NCBI RefSeq assembly: GCF_006547045.1
Contig: NZ_CP041242.1
Coordinates: forward strand, 3,420,001-3,484,000
Direction of reading: 5' to 3'
Length of the DNA: 64,000 bases
Source: Lysobacter alkalisoli
Lineage (GTDB): Bacteria > Pseudomonadota > Gammaproteobacteria > Xanthomonadales > Xanthomonadaceae
Of the stretch, positions 27,149-34,650 are shown piece by piece; the stretch's first letter is position 1; each line of letters opens with the position of its first letter. Made by a program: the position numbers and the translations under genes. The notes under the pieces were generated by a model. It had not been told where the DNA came from, made no database searches, and saw nothing but the letters and a program-made list of their open reading frames with translations.

Positions 27149-29050
27149 CTACAGTCCGCAGAGGCAGTGCGCGATGGTCTTCACCGGCGCACCGGCAGCC
27201 GGGCGTGCGGCGTCTTCGAGGAAGCGCAGGTCGTCGGCCGCCTGCGGCATGTAGCGGCCGAGCACGCCCATGGCGAGGCTGGAATCCTTCAGCAGTGCCT
27301 GGCCGATGCGGGCCTGGGCCATGTCGATGAAGAAGCGTTCGAACGGCGAGGCCGCCTTCTCGATGTAACGCACGCCCCAGCCCTTGCGCTCGCCGAGTTC
27401 GGCGCGCTCGGCGACGTCGGCGATCGCATCCTCGAGCCCGCCGAACGCATCGACCAGACCGCGCTCCTTCGCCTGCGCGCCGCTCCAGACGCGGCCGCGT
27501 GCGACTTCATCGATCTGCTCGACCGGCTTCCCGCGCGCCTCGGCGACGCGGCCAGTGAAGTCTCGATAGCCCTTGTCGATGATCGCCTGGATGACCTCAC
27601 CGACGCCCGGCGCCAGTTCGCGGGTGATGTCGAAGGCGCCGGCGAAACGGGTGGTGCCGACGCCGTCGCTGTGCACGCCGATCTTGTCCAGCGCACGCGG
27701 GATGGTCGGGAACATGCCGAAGATGCCGATCGAACCTGTGATCGTCGACGGGTCGGCGTAGATGCGGTCGGCGTTCATGCTGATCCAGTAGCCACCGGAC
27801 GCGGCGAGGTCGCCCATCGATACCACCACCGGCTTGCCGGCTTCCTTCAGCGCGACCACCTCGCGGCGGATCTGCTCGGAGGCGAACACTTCGCCGCCGG
27901 GCGAATCGACCCGCAACACCACCGCCTTGACCCGATTGTCGTCGCGCGCCTCGCGCAGCAGGACCGAGGTCGACTCGCCACCGATCTTGCCCGGCGGCTG
28001 CTTGCCGCCGCTGATCTCGCCCTCGGCCACCACCACCGCAACCTGCGGACGCGGGTCGATCGCCGCCAGCGCGCTCTTGTCGACGCGGGCCAGGTAGTCG
28101 CGCAGCGAGATCTGGCGGAAGCCGCCCTCGGCGTCCTTGTCGGCAACGCCGCGCTCGACCAGCCGCTGGTCGAACTGCTCGCGGGTGATCAACTCGTCGA
28201 CCAGCTTCTGGTCCAGCGCGTGGCGAGCCAGGTCGCCGCCGGCGGCCTGGATGCCTGCATCCAGGCCGTCGATGCCCTGCGCGATCGCTGCAGGATCGAG
28301 ACCGCGCGCCTTGCCGACATCGGCAAGGTAGCGCTGCCAGAGGTCGTTCATCCAGTACAGGTCGGCCTCCTTGGCCTCGTCCGAGGCGGCGTCGAGCACG
28401 TAAGGCTCGGCCGCGGACTTGTATTCGCCGACCTTGAACAGGTGCATGTCGACGCCGAGCTTGTCCTGCAGCAGTTCGCGGTAATAGGCTCGGTAACGGC
28501 CCAGGCCTTCCAGCACCATCCATCCCATCGGGTCGAGGTAGACCTCGCCGGCCTCGGCAGCGATCTGGTACTGGGCCTGGTTCATGCCCTCGCCGAAGGC
28601 GAGCACTTCCTTGCCGCTCTCGCGCACCCGGGCCACCGCGCGCGCCAGCTCACCGCGCGAAGCCATGCCGCCGCCGCTCAGACCGTCCAGGCGCAGCACC
28701 ACGCGTTCGATGTTCTTGTCCTCGACCGCCGACTCCAGCGCGCGCAGCAAGTCGCGCAATTGGACCTCGCCCTGGCCCTGGCCCATCGATTCCGCCATCG
28801 CGCGCGAGAACGGGTCGGCGCTGTACTGCTCGACCAGATTGCCCTTGGGCGCGATCACCAGCGCGCTGCGCTCGTGCAGCTTCGGCACGCCGTCGCCGCT
28901 GGCCAGTACGAACAGCAGCAGCAACAGCAGGCCGAAGAACAGGAGGTTGAAGATCAGCCGGCGGGTGAAGTTCATCGCATCCCACAGGCCGATGAAGAAT
29001 CGGACGACCGGGGTGCGCTGGGCCGGGGTGCGCGGGGATGTTGCGTTCAT
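27149..29050 (-). CDS. sppA: Signal peptide peptidase SppA, long (67K) type
   Basis: The 633-residue protein has one N-terminal membrane anchor (LIFNLLFFGLLLLLLFVLAS) and two tandem S49 domains, the long SppA form. The nucleophile serine lies in the second domain in SMGDLAASGGYWIS, followed by TITGSIGIFGMFPTIPRALD; the first domain contributes the general-base lysine. It degrades cleaved signal peptides in the inner membrane. ATG at 29050 was chosen over the GTG four codons earlier. The C-terminus ends CLCGL, slightly longer than usual. Confidence 0.94.
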   Translation of the reverse strand: MNATSPRTPAQRTPVVRFFIGLWDAMNFTRRLIFNLLFFGLLLLLLFVLASGDGVPKLHERSALVIAPKGNLVEQYSADPFSRAMAESMGQGQGEVQLRDLLRALESAVEDKNIERVVLRLDGLSGGGMASRGELARAVARVRESGKEVLAFGEGMNQAQYQIAAEAGEVYLDPMGWMVLEGLGRYRAYYRELLQDKLGVDMHLFKVGEYKSAAEPYVLDAASDEAKEADLYWMNDLWQRYLADVGKARGLDPAAIAQGIDGLDAGIQAAGGDLARHALDQKLVDELITREQFDQRLVERGVADKDAEGGFRQISLRDYLARVDKSALAAIDPRPQVAVVVAEGEISGGKQPPGKIGGESTSVLLREARDDNRVKAVVLRVDSPGGEVFASEQIRREVVALKEAGKPVVVSMGDLAASGGYWISMNADRIYADPSTITGSIGIFGMFPTIPRALDKIGVHSDGVGTTRFAGAFDITRELAPGVGEVIQAIIDKGYRDFTGRVAEARGKPVEQIDEVARGRVWSGAQAKERGLVDAFGGLEDAIADVAERAELGERKGWGVRYIEKAASPFERFFIDMAQARIGQALLKDSSLAMGVLGRYMPQAADDLRFLEDAARPAAGAPVKTIAHCLCGL

Positions 29051-29119
29051 GAAGGAAGCCACTCGGGAATCAGGCCTCCAGCCTACCCGACCCCGGGGTG
29101 TCGGTTCATCCGTCGAACG

Positions 29120-30520
29120 TCACCCCTGTCCGGCCGCCTGGCCCTGAAACCGCAACCGCTCCGGCGCGCTCGCCCGCATGAAACGCAGGGTCAGCAACAG
29201 CGCGGCAAAGCTCAACCCGGCGATCAGGCCGATCCACATGCCCTTCGGCCCCCAGCCCAGGCCCAGCCCGAGCCCGGCGCCCAGCGACATACCCACGCCC
29301 CAGTAGGCGATCGCGGCCAGCAGCATCGGCACCCGGGTGTCCTTGAGCCCTCGCAACGCGCCGGCCGACAACACCTGGATCCCGTCCGGGAACTGGAACG
29401 CCGCCGCATACAGCAGCAGGCTCGCAGCCAGCGTCGCCACCGCGGCATCGGCGGTGTAGAAACCGACCACGAAGTCGTGTCCGGTCAAAAGCACGATCGC
29501 CGAAGTCAGCTGGGTGCCGAGCATGATCGTGTAGCCGGCGAATGCGGCGCGGCGCACCCCGGTCGCATCGGCGCGGCCGAATGCATGGCCGACCCGCACC
29601 GTGGTCGCCTCGGCCAGGCCCATCGGGATCATGAAGCACAGCGCGGCGACGTTGATCGCGATCTGGTGCGCCGCCGCCGGCAGCTCGCCGAGGCGGCCGA
29701 TCAGCAACGCGGTGGCGATGAACAACCCACCCTCCATCGCCACGGTCACCCCGATCGGCAAGCCGGTCGCGAGCAGGCCGCGGATCGCCGGCCAGCGCGG
29801 CCCGTCGAAACGCTCGAACAGGCGCAGTTGGGCGAAGCGCCGCGAACGCCACAGGTAGATCGCAAAACTTGCCGCCTGCACCCACATCATCACCGCCGAG
29901 GCGAACCCGAGCCCACCGGCGCCCAGCTCCGGAATGGTGATTCCGGGCAGGCCGGACACGCCATAGGTCAGCCCATAGCCGAGCGGCACCAGCAACAGCA
30001 GGCCGCCGAAGCCGAACAGCATGGTCGGCAGCGTCCAGTGCAGGCCGTCGCAGAGGTAACGCATGCACAGGTACATCGTCAGCGCCGGCACGCCCCAGCG
30101 GATGCCGCGCAGGAAGGCCTCGGCGCCGGGACGGATCTCGGGCGCGATGCCCATCGGTCCCAGCGCCAGGGTGGCCAGGGTCATGAACGCGAACAGCAGC
30201 AGGCCAAGCCCGGCCGCAAGCCAAAGCGCCTGCCGGAACAGCGCGCCGATCTCAGGCCGGCGGCCGCCGCCGTCGAGCTGCGACACCGCCGCCGGCACCG
30301 CCATCAGCGTACCCATCGGGATCATCACCGGCAGCCAGAACAGCGCGGTACCGACCGACACCGCGGCCAGCGTACTGGTGCCATGATGGCCGGCGATCAC
30401 GCTGTCGACAAAACCGATCAGGCCGGTGGCCAGGTGCCCCAGCACCAGCGGCGCGGCCAGGATCGCGGAAGCACGCACCTCGCGGCCGAAGCGCGGACGC
30501 ATGGGGGAGGAGGAAGGCAT
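29120..30520 (-). CDS. MATE-family efflux transporter (NorM-like)
   Basis: The 466-residue integral membrane protein shows about twelve hydrophobic helices in two homologous bundles. It starts near REVRASAILAAPLVLGHLAT, includes GFVDSVIAGHHGTSTLAAVS (the helix 1-2 MATE signature) and a second-half equivalent MEGGLFIATALLIGRLGELP. MATE transporters export cationic compounds using Na+ or H+ gradients. It follows the sppA gene on the same strand but 69 bases upstream of the sppA start, so co-transcription is possible. The ATG at 30520 is favoured; 30502 is an alternative. Confidence 0.92.
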   Translation of the reverse strand: MPSSSPMRPRFGREVRASAILAAPLVLGHLATGLIGFVDSVIAGHHGTSTLAAVSVGTALFWLPVMIPMGTLMAVPAAVSQLDGGGRRPEIGALFRQALWLAAGLGLLLFAFMTLATLALGPMGIAPEIRPGAEAFLRGIRWGVPALTMYLCMRYLCDGLHWTLPTMLFGFGGLLLLVPLGYGLTYGVSGLPGITIPELGAGGLGFASAVMMWVQAASFAIYLWRSRRFAQLRLFERFDGPRWPAIRGLLATGLPIGVTVAMEGGLFIATALLIGRLGELPAAAHQIAINVAALCFMIPMGLAEATTVRVGHAFGRADATGVRRAAFAGYTIMLGTQLTSAIVLLTGHDFVVGFYTADAAVATLAASLLLYAAAFQFPDGIQVLSAGALRGLKDTRVPMLLAAIAYWGVGMSLGAGLGLGLGWGPKGMWIGLIAGLSFAALLLTLRFMRASAPERLRFQGQAAGQG

Positions 30521-30643
30521 GGGTGCACCGTTCTGGGACTTCGGCCGGCAGCGATCGGGTGTCGCGCGCTGGCGCCGGGTCACGGCTGGCGGCTATCTTA
30601 GCCGCGATTTCCTGAACCGGCGCGCGGGGAGCGCGTAACCGCC

Positions 30644-31933
30644 ATGAGCGATCAAGCCATCGGCCACGCTCCATCCACATCCGCGCCGACGCCCTGCGAG
30701 AACTGCGGCACCGTATTGCAGGGCCACTATTGCCACATCTGCGGCCAATCCATGCACAGTCCGGTGCGCCACGTCGGCCATGCGGTCGAAGAGGTGTTCG
30801 AATCGTTCTGGCACCTGGACGGCCGCGTGTTCCGCACCCTGCGCGACCTGCTGGTGCCGGGCAAGGTGGCGCTGCAGTACCTGGCCGGCCATCGCGTGCG
30901 CTACATCGCACCGTTGCGGATGTTCGTGATCCTGAGCCTGCTGACTTTCTTCATCGGCCAGATGACCGTGGATATCGAATCCAGCGGTGCCGCGAGTACC
31001 AGCACCGATCTCGGCCCGATCACCCGTGCGCAGAGCGAGGCGGAGGTCCGCGAGGCGCGCGACCGCCTGCTGGCCGAGGTGACGGAAGCGCGTCGCGAGA
31101 TCGCCGACAACGCCCCCATCCCCGGGCTGGACGCGGTGATGATCCGCGAGGAAGTGCGCATCCGCGGCGAAGCCGACAACCGGATCGTGCAGTTGCGCCG
31201 CGCCGCCATGCGCGCCGGCCGGAACGCTGGCGATGGCAGGCCCGAAGCCGATGGCCCGGACGCCGATGCCGCACCGGGCGATGAAGTTGCCACCGTTGAT
31301 CCCACCCCGGGCGACGACCCGACTGCGAGCGGCGAGACCGGGGCCAGCGAGCCGGAATGGGAGGGACCGCTGTTCAGCACCGACTCCGAAGCCTGGAATC
31401 CGCAAAAGAACCGTGTCCAGATCGGCTGGTTGCCGGACTTCGCCAATGACTGGCTGACCAGACGCCTGGGCTACGCCAACGACAACGTGCAGCGCATGAA
31501 CGATCGACCCGGTCTTTACGCACAGACCTTCATGAAGGCGCTGCCGTCGGCGCTGTTCGTGCTGGTGCCGGTGTTCGCGCTGCTGCTCAAGTTCGCCTAC
31601 CTGTTCAAGCGTCGGCTGTATCTGGAGCACATGGTGATCGCGCTCTACAGCCACTGCTTCCTGCTGCTGGCGCTGGCGGCGATCTTCCTGCTGACCGGCC
31701 TTGGCGGCGCGGTGAAGGCCTCAATGCCGTGGCTGTCGCTGTCCACCACCCTCGCCGCGACCGGCATCGGCCTGTGGGCGCCGCTCTACCTGCTGTTGAT
31801 GCAGAAGCGCGCCTACGGCCAGGGCTGGCCGATGACGATCCTCAAGTACCTGGTGGTCGGCTACATCTACTTCATGATGCTGGCGACCGCCGCGGCAGTG
31901 ATGTTCGTGGTTACCCTGGCGAAACCGACATGA
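30644..31933 (+). CDS. DUF3667 zinc-ribbon membrane protein
   Basis: The 429-residue protein begins with a zinc ribbon (CENCGTVLQGHYCHICGQ), then the DUF3667 core HAVEEVFESFWHLDGRVFRT and PLRMFVILSLLTFFIGQM. A long charged, Ala/Glu-rich stretch of about 150 residues (probably outside the membrane) follows, then four membrane helices near the C-terminus (ALFVLVPVFALLLKFAYLFK and onward). Function is unknown. The stop overlaps the next gene's start as ATGA. Confidence 0.82.
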   Translation: MSDQAIGHAPSTSAPTPCENCGTVLQGHYCHICGQSMHSPVRHVGHAVEEVFESFWHLDGRVFRTLRDLLVPGKVALQYLAGHRVRYIAPLRMFVILSLLTFFIGQMTVDIESSGAASTSTDLGPITRAQSEAEVREARDRLLAEVTEARREIADNAPIPGLDAVMIREEVRIRGEADNRIVQLRRAAMRAGRNAGDGRPEADGPDADAAPGDEVATVDPTPGDDPTASGETGASEPEWEGPLFSTDSEAWNPQKNRVQIGWLPDFANDWLTRRLGYANDNVQRMNDRPGLYAQTFMKALPSALFVLVPVFALLLKFAYLFKRRLYLEHMVIALYSHCFLLLALAAIFLLTGLGGAVKASMPWLSLSTTLAATGIGLWAPLYLLLMQKRAYGQGWPMTILKYLVVGYIYFMMLATAAAVMFVVTLAKPT

Positions 31934-32277
31934 ACGATGCCGCACACAACATGATCGTGTACGAGGTGAACCTCGACGTCGACGCGACGGTGATCGCCGA
32001 TTACCGCGTCTGGCTGGATGCGCACGTGGCCGAGATCTGCGCCCTGCCGGGCTTCACCGGTGCGCGGATCTTCGAGGTGATCGACCCGCCGGCGCGCGAT
32101 GGTCGGGTTTCGCTGTGCGTGCAGTACCGATTGCGCGATGCGTCCGCATTCGAGGCCTATCTGGAACACCATGCACCGCGCTTGCGGGCCGACGGGCTGG
32201 CACGGTTCGGCGACCATTTCACCGCCACCCGTCGGGTATTGGTACGCGTGAGGCAAGTGGAGTGTGAAGAGGAGTGA
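31930..32277 (+). CDS. DUF4286 family protein
   Basis: The 115-residue product reads MIVYEVNLDVDATVIADYRV early, then HVAEICALPGFTGARIF and QYRLRDASAFEAYLEHHAPR, matching the ferredoxin-like (dimeric alpha-beta barrel) DUF4286 family. No cofactor or catalytic motif is known. It overlaps the DUF3667 gene by four bases, implying coupled translation. Confidence 0.85.
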   Translation: MNDAAHNMIVYEVNLDVDATVIADYRVWLDAHVAEICALPGFTGARIFEVIDPPARDGRVSLCVQYRLRDASAFEAYLEHHAPRLRADGLARFGDHFTATRRVLVRVRQVECEEE

Positions 32278-32350
32278 GTCGGGAGATGAGGTCATCGGCA
32301 GGTTCGCCTTTCCCTCTCCACTCCCTCCTCTCCCCTCTCCACTCGCTCCT
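32255..32350. repeat. Imperfect purine/pyrimidine inverted repeat at a convergent gene junction
   Basis: A purine-rich arm (AAGTGGAGTGTGAAGAGGAG and on, 32255-32291) faces a pyrimidine-rich arm (32308-32350) containing two CCTCTCCACTC units. It resembles the better-matched repeat at 5593-5664 in composition and in the shared GTGGAGAG-type module. It covers the ends of the DUF4286 and DUF3106 genes. Confidence 0.5.
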
Positions 32351-33074
32351 ACCGGTCCAACTGCTCCCACAGCCAATGCTGGCGCCGCTCGGGCGGGGTC
32401 GCGATCAGCTCCAGACGCAGGGCGTCGCGGTCCTGTGGTGGCGTACGCTGGACCAGCACGCCGAGCTGGACGCGCTGTGCCGCGGTCATTGATTGCAGCA
32501 CCGCCATCAGCGGAGCGTGCTGCCCGGCCGGCAACTGCGCCAGCAACGGGTGCAGGGTGGGGTAGTCGGCGCCCAACACCGGGCCAAGCAGCCAGCCACG
32601 CCGCGCACCGGGCTCCAGCCCGGCAAAGCGCTGCCGCAGTGCGTCCTGCTCAACCTGCGGTTTGTGCGCAAACTCGCGTGCCATGCCAACGACCTGCTCG
32701 CGCTGCGCTTGCGGCAGGGCCTGCAGTGCCTGCCAGGTCTCGCGGCGGGCGGCACGCTGTGCCGCGGGAAGTGCGTCCCACTCGCTGGCACGCTCGGCGA
32801 AGGCGGCGCGCATGGCCGGCGTCCATCCCTGCCACAGCGTCGCGTGCCGACGCAGGCGGCGCGCATTCTCATCGGGCAACTGCTGCAGCAGGCGGCTGAC
32901 GGCCTCGGGCAGGCCATCCAGCGACACCGGCGTGACGATCGCGTCCTCCGCCGGCCGGGCCTCGGCAAGCCCCCCATCGACCGATTGCCCATCGACCGCC
33001 CCGGGCAACGGCGGCACCATGGCCGCGACACCGGCGGCCAGCACCAGTCCGGGCAGGGCCAGGCTACGGCGCAT
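32349..33074 (-). CDS. DUF3106 domain-containing exported protein
   Basis: The 241-residue protein has a signal peptide (LALPGLVLAAGVAAMVPPLP) and a helical DUF3106 region: LWQGWTPAMRAAFAERASEW, DALPAAQRAARRETWQALQA and further Trp-containing repeats. Function unknown. Its start overlaps the end of the upstream sigma-like gene by 11 bases, as in relatives where the pair is conserved, suggesting the two products work together in the envelope. Confidence 0.82.
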   Translation of the reverse strand: MRRSLALPGLVLAAGVAAMVPPLPGAVDGQSVDGGLAEARPAEDAIVTPVSLDGLPEAVSRLLQQLPDENARRLRRHATLWQGWTPAMRAAFAERASEWDALPAAQRAARRETWQALQALPQAQREQVVGMAREFAHKPQVEQDALRQRFAGLEPGARRGWLLGPVLGADYPTLHPLLAQLPAGQHAPLMAVLQSMTAAQRVQLGVLVQRTPPQDRDALRLELIATPPERRQHWLWEQLDR

Positions 33075-34083
33075 CACCAGTCTCCATCTCGGCTTCTTCG
33101 CCGTCGCCGGCATCTTCGAGCACCGGCAGCATCGGGTCCGGCGTCCCGGCACCGTCAGCCACCAGCCAGCTGTACAGCGCCAGCTCGTCGGCGACCGCGG
33201 CCAGCCCGGGGTCGGCCAGCCGCTCGAAATCCGGGTGGGTGATCAGGGCGGTGACCGGGTCGTAGCGCTGTGCGGGCGGCCCGATCGTCGGCAATGGTTC
33301 GATCATGACCTGGCCGGTATCGCGCGACGCGCGGACGCTGGAGGAAGACCCCCAGTCGAATGGATTGATGAATGGATTGAAGCCCGGGAACGGCCACCAG
33401 AACGTCGCTGCGAAGGCCAGCACGCATCCAGCCAGCAACAGCCATAGCAGAGCCAGCAGGCCGCGACGCCGGAGCCCTCGCGGCCTGGGGCGCAGCTCCT
33501 CGGTGCCTTCCAGCGCGACGGGCACATCGCCGCGCAGGGCGGCCTCGCGGACCCGGGCCAGTCGTGAAAGCCGCGGCACCGGCAGGCTTCGGATGCGCCG
33601 TTGCACCTGTTCGCGCAACTGCCGCCAGGCCTGCAGTGCCGGTAGCCCGCCGGCCGCAGCGGTCAGCGCCTGCTCGATCGCCAGGCTGTAGCCGGCCGGT
33701 GCCACGCCCATCGCGCGCGCGGCCCCGGCTTCATCCAGTCCGGCCGCCAGCTGCAGCAGCAGCGCCGCGCGCGGACCGTGGCCGAGCTCGGCCAGACGAT
33801 CGGTGGCCTCCAGCGGGATTGCGACTCCGGCATGCCGCTGCAAGGCCGGCTGCGCCATCAGCAACGCCCAGAAGCACGGCGGCCATTCATTCATCGGCAG
33901 GCGGCCGGCCTCGTCCCGGAACAGGTACAGGGCCGACTCGACCGCCGCATCGCCGGCATCGGCATCGCCGGCCTGCAGCTCGGCAAAGATCGCCGCGCGC
34001 CGCTCCACCCCACGCATGAACGCGGCCAGGGCAGCCGGGGCAGGAGGGAGGTTGCGCGCGTCGCGAGCGGACACGGGGCTCAT
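33064..34083 (-). CDS. Sigma-factor-like protein fused to a transmembrane segment
   Basis: From the ATG at 34083 the protein has 339 residues (an upstream ATG at 34107 is possible). The N-terminal 150 residues have the helical look of a degenerate sigma-70 region 2 / region 4 pair: ALYLFRDEAGRLPMNEWPPC and LLLQLAAGLDEAGAARAMGV, the latter in place of the region-4 helix-turn-helix. A basic stretch, then one membrane helix (LLALLWLLLAGCVLAFAATF) and an acidic periplasmic tail follow. It is located directly upstream of the DUF3106 gene. It may be a membrane-held regulator; DNA binding is not shown. Sigma resemblance is weak. Confidence 0.6.
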   Translation of the reverse strand: MSPVSARDARNLPPAPAALAAFMRGVERRAAIFAELQAGDADAGDAAVESALYLFRDEAGRLPMNEWPPCFWALLMAQPALQRHAGVAIPLEATDRLAELGHGPRAALLLQLAAGLDEAGAARAMGVAPAGYSLAIEQALTAAAGGLPALQAWRQLREQVQRRIRSLPVPRLSRLARVREAALRGDVPVALEGTEELRPRPRGLRRRGLLALLWLLLAGCVLAFAATFWWPFPGFNPFINPFDWGSSSSVRASRDTGQVMIEPLPTIGPPAQRYDPVTALITHPDFERLADPGLAAVADELALYSWLVADGAGTPDPMLPVLEDAGDGEEAEMETGDAP

Positions 34084-34650
34084 CCGGGTGTGGACTTCAT
34101 GCCGCATGATAGCCATGCCAGTGCGGCTCCGGACCCGCCCCCCGCGCCCCCGGCTCCAGCCGGGGTTCAGCCATTGTCCTGCTCCATCGAGTCTTCATCG
34201 CGCAAGCATCCGCAACTGATGTTCACAGCTGAATCGCGGCTTGACAGATCCTGATTACGTGCTCCGCCAGAAATGACGCGGCTTTCACGTCGGATGCGGT
34301 TGTGCACAGCAGTAAAGAAAGTGTCACCGGCTTGGGGAAGACCCCGTGGGCATGCTCGACGGCGGCAATGTTTCACGCATAACCAGTTGACAATAAAAGG
34401 AAAAATACCATTGGCTATTTTTTAGCCAAGGCAACGGGAAGGCTTGTTGCACCGGGGTTACGCCGATCTGCCGACACGGCATGCACAGAGTTATCCACAG
34501 TCGATGTGGATAAGGAAATTTTCTCTTCTGCTTCGGCAACTTGCGTGATCTTCGTCACGTGGAAGGGAGCAATGCCCCACAACTGAAACACAGCCGGAAG
34601 GGTCGCGGCCGGCCAAGGCCGAGCGCAACGCGATCGCCTAGACTGCCGCG
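34084..34650. other. 567-base non-coding region upstream of priA
   Basis: No convincing gene is seen; short open frames here lack ribosome sites and family resemblance. The segment 34210-34530 is far more AT-rich than the window. It contains a small hairpin TTGGCTA-TTTTT-TAGCCAA (34411-34429), a TTGACA at 34387-34392 without a good -10 partner, and the DnaA-box palindrome at 34491-34513. It probably contains the promoters of priA and of the divergent sigma-like gene. Confidence 0.6.
34491..34513. promoter_or_regulatory. Pair of perfect DnaA boxes in inverted orientation
   Basis: TTATCCACA (34491-34499) and its exact reverse complement TGTGGATAA (34505-34513) are separated by five bases. Both match the DnaA-box consensus perfectly. 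They lie 138 bases upstream of priA. A weaker relative, TTGTGCACA, occurs near 34300. The arrangement suggests DnaA-responsive control of priA or a titration/rejuvenation site. Confidence 0.6.

Noticed and set aside
27167..30601. A 1144-codon open frame on the + strand opposite sppA and the MATE gene
   Set aside because: Low-complexity His/Arg/Gln-rich translation antisense to two clearly recognised genes.
34167..34539. Two short minus-strand open frames upstream of priA
   Set aside because: They cover the AT-rich region and DnaA boxes, lack ribosome sites and resemble no family.
34084..34650. Chromosomal replication origin
   Set aside because: Only two perfect DnaA boxes are present and there is no dnaA, dnaN or rpmH nearby; a regulatory or titration site is more likely.
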